Shown: positions 59,553 to 64,000 of the stretch, in pieces
Position numbering within the stretch: position 1 is the first letter of the stretch
How the letters are laid out: every line of letters begins with the position of its first letter
Assembly: GCF_000219625.1 (NCBI RefSeq)
Contig: NC_018216.1
Coordinates: 2,480,001-2,544,000, forward strand
Reading direction: 5' to 3'
From: Zymoseptoria tritici IPO323
Lineage: Eukaryota > Ascomycota > Dothideomycetes > Mycosphaerellales > Mycosphaerellaceae
DNA: 64,000 nucleotides
Notes under the pieces: generated by a model
What the model was told of the DNA's origin: nothing
Database searches by the model: none
What the model saw: the letters and a program-made list of their open reading frames with translations, nothing else
Made by a program: the position numbers and the translations under genes

Positions 59553-61645
59553 TCAAGCTGCATCTGGTAGGTCGAAGACTTTGCCAGGATTCAGCAGCCA
59601 TCTGTCGTGGGTTAGCAATTGCGACTTGTAGGTTCAGAAAAAGAGCGTACTTGGGATCTGCTGCCCGCTTCAGAGTCTTCATGAAGTCTATGGTGCCTTG
59701 ACCAAGCTCTTCCACAAGACAGTCCTGTGACACAGTGTTAGAACGTCTTAGGTCTCATAGCCTAATGGTCTCCATCTTACCTTCTTACCGATCCCGATAG
59801 CATGCTCGCCGGACACGGTCCCGTCCATCTCCAATGCCCTGTGCATCATGTCATCCACGACCTTCTTGACAGGGGCTTTCTGCTCGGCGTTGTGCGGATC
59901 ATAGAACATTGCCGTGTGGAAACTGGCAAACAACCCAAGCTTGCTACAATCCTCTTTGGAGATGTCTGAGAGTCGCAAGTCAGTATTCGATGTCTCATGT
60001 AAGAGAAGCATAGTGACACTCACCGATGATATCAGCCAATCGTGAGAGTGGCACTGCTACATCCGTGGACCACAATACAGTCCCTTCCTTTCGAGTGCTG
60101 ACCATTGTGAACAGGACTTCCTTCCTGGCAGCCCAGAGGTCTAGCTCCTCAAGCTTGGTTTTTGCGAAGTGGAACGGTCCTGGCATTTCGTTCTTGATCA
60201 GCTCTTGCACCCCCTTGATGTCACCTTTGATAGCATCAGTCGTTCCAGAGAACCTAGGACCAGATTAATGTTGATCGATATCAACGAATGACCGGGTCGA
60301 CCCACTTCATAAAGAGCGTAGGCTCTTCCTCCCACTTGCGTTTTTTGACCGCTGCACTTCCGTGCCTGTTCACGACTTGCATCTAGACTTCGTCAGTGGG
60401 AGACAATCGTGGAATCGCGAACTGAACCCACTTGAACGTCGTCCATCAGCTCCAATGCAGCAAGCTGTATACCGGAGCGGATAATTCTCGATGCAGCAGT
60501 GGTGGCGGCGCGAATGCTTGGGAACGAGACGATAGCTACACTCGTATCCTGAGGAATGGGTGCAAGCTTTAATGTAATTTCTGTGACCAGACCAAGTGTG
60601 CCCTCGGCACCTACAAAGAAGCCAGTCAGGTTGTACCCAGCGGACGTCTTCCGAGGCCGCCTCCGAGTTTTCACCACCCGACCATCCGCAAGCACTACAG
60701 TCAAATTAATGACCCAGTCCTTCATATTGCCATACCGCATGGCGTTGGTACCACTGCAATTGGTCGATACCATGCCTCCAATCATTGCTGTCGGCGACGG
60801 ATCAAGAGGCAGGAACAAGCCGGAGTCCTTGATTTCGTTGTTCAAGTTCACCCAATTGACACCCGGTTGAACAACAACGTCCATGTCGTCGGGATGGAAA
60901 GCCACGATCTTGTCCATGTGCGTGAAGTCGATGGTAATGCCAGAGTGCGGTGAAGAGAAATTGCCTTCAACGGATGAGCCAGCGCCGAAGGCAACCATCG
61001 GCACATTGTGTTTGCTGCAGACACGTGCGATCATAGATACTTCTTCGGTGTTTCGTGGCCAGACCACCGCTGCAGGTCTATTCGGCGTATTGGCGGTGGA
61101 CCAATCTGAATGCCCATGGTGCTCTATCACATCCTCGTCATAGCTCACGGAGTCCTCGCCTAGGAGGCTGGATATCTCCTCAGCAGCCTATGAATGGTCA
61201 GTGGCGTCCATGAGTAGGTGGTGAGCATGGGCTGACGATCAACATTTGAGAGCGAGTCGCATATACGATTGGCTTTGCTTCTGACGCCGGGTGTCCACGA
61301 ATGTTACCGATTGCGAAGCCAGCAACGACGCCCACTGCGGCGACGAGCCATGGATTGGGACTCGTCTTCGACCTGACTGGAGACGAGACAGAGCTCTGCA
61401 GCCTCTTGCCATAGCGACGCCGGGTGTCCACGAATGTTACCGATTGCGAAGCCAGCAACGACGCCCACTGCGGCGACGAGCCATGGATTGGGACTCGTCT
61501 TCGACCTGACTGGAGACGAGACAGAGCTCTGCAGCCTCTTGCCATAGCGAATGTGTACTCGAGGTGACCCACTTGCATGGCCAAAGGATGTTCGAAACGC
61601 TGTGACGAAGCGCCTCCCTGCCGTGATGACGGTCTTATTAGACAT
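59553..61645 (-). pseudogene. D-lactate dehydrogenase (cytochrome) gene with two lesions
   Basis: On the minus strand the exons are about 61645-61237 (disrupted), 61187-60432, 60382-60306, 60253-60024, 59965-59781, 59724-59651 and 59601-59553. The FAD-binding domain is intact: AFGAGSSVEGNFSSPHSGI and PTAMIGGMVSTNCSGTNAMR. The C-terminal FAD-oxidase domain ends EHAIGIGKK, then DPKWLLNPGKVFDLPDAA. The N-terminus is basic (TAGRRFVTAFRTSF) and followed by a hydrophobic segment, as expected of a mitochondrial inner-membrane enzyme oxidising D-lactate and passing electrons to cytochrome c. Two defects are visible. A 133-bp exact tandem duplication in exon 1 shifts the frame. The conserved GHxGDGN motif is absent, with KLGLFASFHTAMFYDP read straight through. 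The gene may be dead, or rescued in part by splicing or a downstream start. Confidence 0.8.
61283..61548. repeat. Exact 133-bp tandem duplication inside a gene
   Basis: Unit 1 is 61283-61415 and unit 2 is 61416-61548; I see no difference between them. The unit covers the coding sequence for the membrane segment near the N-terminus of the D-lactate dehydrogenase. Because 133 is not a multiple of three, it shifts the frame. Confidence 0.95.
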
Positions 61646-61779
61646 TGCAAATTGTCGTGATGGGACAGTGGGCGTGGTGATGGGGACGGCAGCACAGCTG
61701 CGGGCGTGCCCTGCCCGAGGTGAGGTGCAGTCCATGGGTCGAGTACCTTCGGTGATGAGTGCTGAGTAAGCGTTATAGA

Positions 61780-61961
61780 TGTAGGATTGTTGTTGTGATT
61801 AGACTTAAGCTAAGTGGAAGAAGACCTCTAATTAGCAGGTATATATTGTTATGCAGAGAGAATCTTAAGTGTAAGATTCTTACTTTAGCTATCTGTGTGT
61901 AGGAATGCCTTAGCACTAGTTACGTGCATTTTACTAATAATTAGTCTAATAATCTATAACA
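61780..61961 (-). repeat. Putative 3' LTR of the copia element
   Basis: Read on the minus strand, the repeat begins TGTTATAGATT directly after a purine tract and ends ...CCTACA, giving about 182 bp with the TG...CA ends typical of LTRs. The right end is well placed by the purine tract. The left end is the best TG on the plus strand but cannot be confirmed, because the partner LTR is outside the window. Confidence 0.65.
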
Positions 61962-61968
61962 CTCCCCT
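61962..61968 (-). other. Polypurine tract of the copia element
   Basis: On the minus strand AGGGGAG lies immediately before the TG of the LTR, the position and composition of the plus-strand primer of retrotransposons. Confidence 0.75.
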
Positions 61969-63059
61969 ATTAGTAGCTGTATTATTACGAGCTGTCTATT
62001 ACCTAAATATAGCAGGTATTTACCTACTACGTAGCTAATACTCGGCTTTAGCTTGTTAAAAAGTATCTTCTTCTAGCTTTTTTATTCCTCTACTTTATAA
62101 TCTATACCTCTTATCTATTTAGCTAATTTATTAGCTAATCTATTATCTATCCCTTATAGCTATTAATAATATAATCTATATTACTAGCTATAGCTTCTAG
62201 AAGAAGAGTAGCTTTCTCTATCCCTAGGAAAACCTTCTAGCAAGTTATTAATAAAGTAAGAGCTATTAGTAGTAAAGATCTCCTATAGATCTATAAAGAT
62301 AGTTCTATAGTATATTAGACTATATATTAATTTATTAGAGGAGAGATAAATAGACACTATAACAAAGTAAATATTAGGGCTTAGGGTCCCTTCTCTTTTA
62401 TAGCTTGCTTTAATAAGTTTATAGCTAAGCTTAATAAGGATCTCCTTACTACAGACCTTATTAATATAGTAATAGAGGAGCTATATAACCTAAGGGAGTA
62501 GGCCTTCCTAGTAGAAAACTACTCTAGTCTAATAACTCCTAATCCTTAGGGATTTGTGTTATACTATAACTAGACTCCTTTTAGCTAAATATTAAGCTCT
62601 AATAAGGTAGAGATAAAGCAGTAGTTAGTAATATAGTATCCTATATATATTCTCCTTAAAATCCCTTTTTTCCTAATAGAAACTAATATTCTCTTAGGCT
62701 TTAAGTTAAGATTCTAGGGGAATTAGCTTAGTCTTTTAGTAGTAGTCTAGGGGGGTAGGCTGCAGGTTCTAGGATATACTCTAATACTTTTAGGTTTTTA
62801 TAGAAAAGTTTTCCTTTAGCTAGGTGTTTTTCTTATAGTTTCTTAGATACTTTTGTAGAGGTGTGTAGTTGCCTCCTTTCCTTTATATAGATAAGAATAA
62901 AATAAGTGTTCTAAGTATTATACTTCTTAGTTTTGTAACAAATAAAATAGTGTAATTCTAGGAAGGGAATCCTTCTTAGGTAGGAATGTAGGTATTAAGG
63001 CATAAATTTAAGAGCAATTTCCCTCTTCTTATTAAGGGCTAGTTGGTCTTATAGATCTA

Positions 63060-64000
63060 TATATTAGAGGATAGTATTTAGGGATTTTGGTTTTGTTAGA
63101 CAGTTTGTAAGCTGCATGTCTGTCCTTATAAACTCTACCTTAATACTCCCCTTATTATATTATTCTCTGTAGTAATAGTTCCTAAGAGAGACATATCTCG
63201 ATCTTTTAGAGTTAGTATAGTTTTCTATAAGGCTAATAGCTAATTAATTGTCTACTTTAATAAGGATAGTAGAAATGCTTTTAGCCTAGGTAAAGGGCTA
63301 GAGCTTATTAATAAGATTCCTTACCTAATTTACTTCTCTTATTGCCTTAGTAAGAGAGAGGTACTCTACCTTAGTGCTAGATAGTACTACTTCTTTCTAT
63401 AGTTAAGATCTCTAGATAACTAGGCCTCCTGCAATTTTAAAGAGCATTCCTAAGGTAGACCTAGATATACTAGGATTACTAGCAAAGTTAGAGTCTAAGA
63501 ATGCTTTAATCTAAATTTGCTTCTTAGTTTTCCTGTATATAAGGTACTTATTAATTGTACCTGCAATATATCTCTAAATATATTTAGCTACCTAAATATG
63601 CAAAGGTCCTAGGTTCTAAAGGAACCTTATATAGTAGTTAATAGCAAAACTAATATCTAGTCTAGTATAGTTTAACAGATGTTGCAGTTCCCTAATAATC
63701 TTATTAAAGAGATTATAGTCCTTCTTTGTTTCCTTATCCTAGAGGGGTTTAAGAAGGGTATTAAGGGGGTACTTAACACTCTTTGCATTACTAAGACTAT
63801 ATTCTTAAAGTTTGTCTTTAGAATAGTATTCCTAAGAGATAGATATAGAGCTATCTTTCCCTTCCTTTAGGTAAAGTCTAAGAAAGATATTAGTATTAAT
63901 AACCTTAATTATATACTTCTGCTCTAATCCCTTAATTAGCTTGTTAATCTTATAGTCTAACTATCTAAAGATCTAGAAGTTATCTATATAAAGGAAAATA
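63060..64000 (-). pseudogene. Degenerate copia reverse transcriptase / RNase H
   Basis: Minus-strand translation, reading through many stops, gives the C-terminal third of a copia polyprotein: the RT active-site box, the YTRLDISFAI block, the FLDSNFASNP block, the SSTKVEYLSL block and the closing LTKP motif. The damaged positions are mostly glutamine and tryptophan codons turned into TAG or TAA and aspartates turned into asparagine, consistent with CpA to TpA changes. No functional product is possible. Confidence 0.85.

Larger units (their letters stand above)
61780..64000 (-). mobile_element. Ty1/copia retrotransposon, 3' part, strongly RIP-mutated
   Basis: The element lies on the minus strand and runs off the right edge. 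From the edge inward it shows the end of reverse transcriptase (LYIDNF, a damaged YVDD box, near 63979-63990). Then come RNase H blocks: LNYTRLDISFAI near 63660, LSSTKVEYLSL near 63370-63400, and the final LTNCLTKP near 63100. About 1.1 kb of AT-rich sequence with no clear coding frame follows, then a polypurine tract and the 3' LTR. The whole stretch is very AT-rich, dense in TA, TAG and CTA, with stops in every frame, as expected after heavy RIP. Its left edge lies about 130 bp upstream of the D-lactate dehydrogenase start. Confidence 0.85.

Noticed and set aside
63679..63870. 63-codon plus-strand frame near the right edge
   Set aside because: It lies opposite the damaged copia polyprotein and reflects AT-rich mutated sequence.
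1..64000. tRNA and rRNA genes
   Set aside because: No A/B-box pair with a cloverleaf and no rRNA-like sequence was found on a visual scan; a tRNAscan run would settle it.
1..64000. CRISPR array or prophage-like region
   Set aside because: The window is fungal nuclear DNA; no regularly spaced repeats are present.

Overview
The window is nuclear DNA of a filamentous ascomycete fungus. The evidence is many short GT-AG introns (mostly 45-70 nt, several with CTAAC/CTGAC branch sites), fungal-specific families (velvet, SSK1, Uds1-domain, NudE, WHI3-type RRM) and two transposons damaged by C-to-T changes typical of repeat-induced point mutation (RIP). Gene content and intron style suggest Dothideomycetes, possibly the Mycosphaerella/Capnodiales side; that placement is an inference. 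There are no rRNA, tRNA or CRISPR features that I can support, and no secondary-metabolite cluster.

Layout. 1-3 kb: a velvet regulator (VosA-like). 3-8.4 kb: gene-poor DNA holding a RIP-damaged Tc1/mariner-type transposon with intact-looking terminal inverted repeats and TA target duplication. 8.5-13.5 kb: a SAS3-type MYST histone acetyltransferase (minus) head to head with a five-exon complex I MWFE subunit gene. 15.3-21.7 kb: a Uds1-domain coiled-coil protein and the SSK1 response regulator. 22.2-28.4 kb: a BTB protein, an FMN-binding split-barrel protein, a large putative mitochondrial protein and a small mitochondrial membrane protein resembling a cytochrome oxidase subunit. 28.7-31.9 kb: a Ser/His-rich unknown and an annexin. 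31.9-35.9 kb: a gene-free stretch leading into the long leader of a WHI3-like RNA-binding protein. 39-43 kb: a STRAP-like WD40 protein and NudE. 44.6-51.6 kb: acetyl-CoA carboxylase. 52-58.7 kb: a beta-lactamase-type serine hydrolase, a coiled-coil tail-anchored protein and an SDR. 59.5-61.7 kb: a damaged D-lactate dehydrogenase gene. 61.8-64 kb: the 3' part of a heavily RIP-mutated Ty1/copia retrotransposon, which runs off the window.

Most genes are unrelated housekeeping or regulatory loci rather than one system. The themes that recur are development and stress regulation (VosA, SSK1, SAS3, WHI3), hyphal polarity/septation and transport (Uds1 protein, NudE, annexin) and mitochondrial function (MWFE subunit, putative mitochondrial protein, COX-like subunit, D-lactate dehydrogenase).

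The most unusual spot is the D-lactate dehydrogenase gene beside the retrotransposon. It carries an exact 133-bp tandem duplication that shifts the reading frame at its N-terminus, and it appears to lack the conserved GHxGDGN motif. I found no convincing previously undescribed multi-gene system. Exon models were built by eye from splice signals, reading frame and family similarity; they have not been checked against transcripts.
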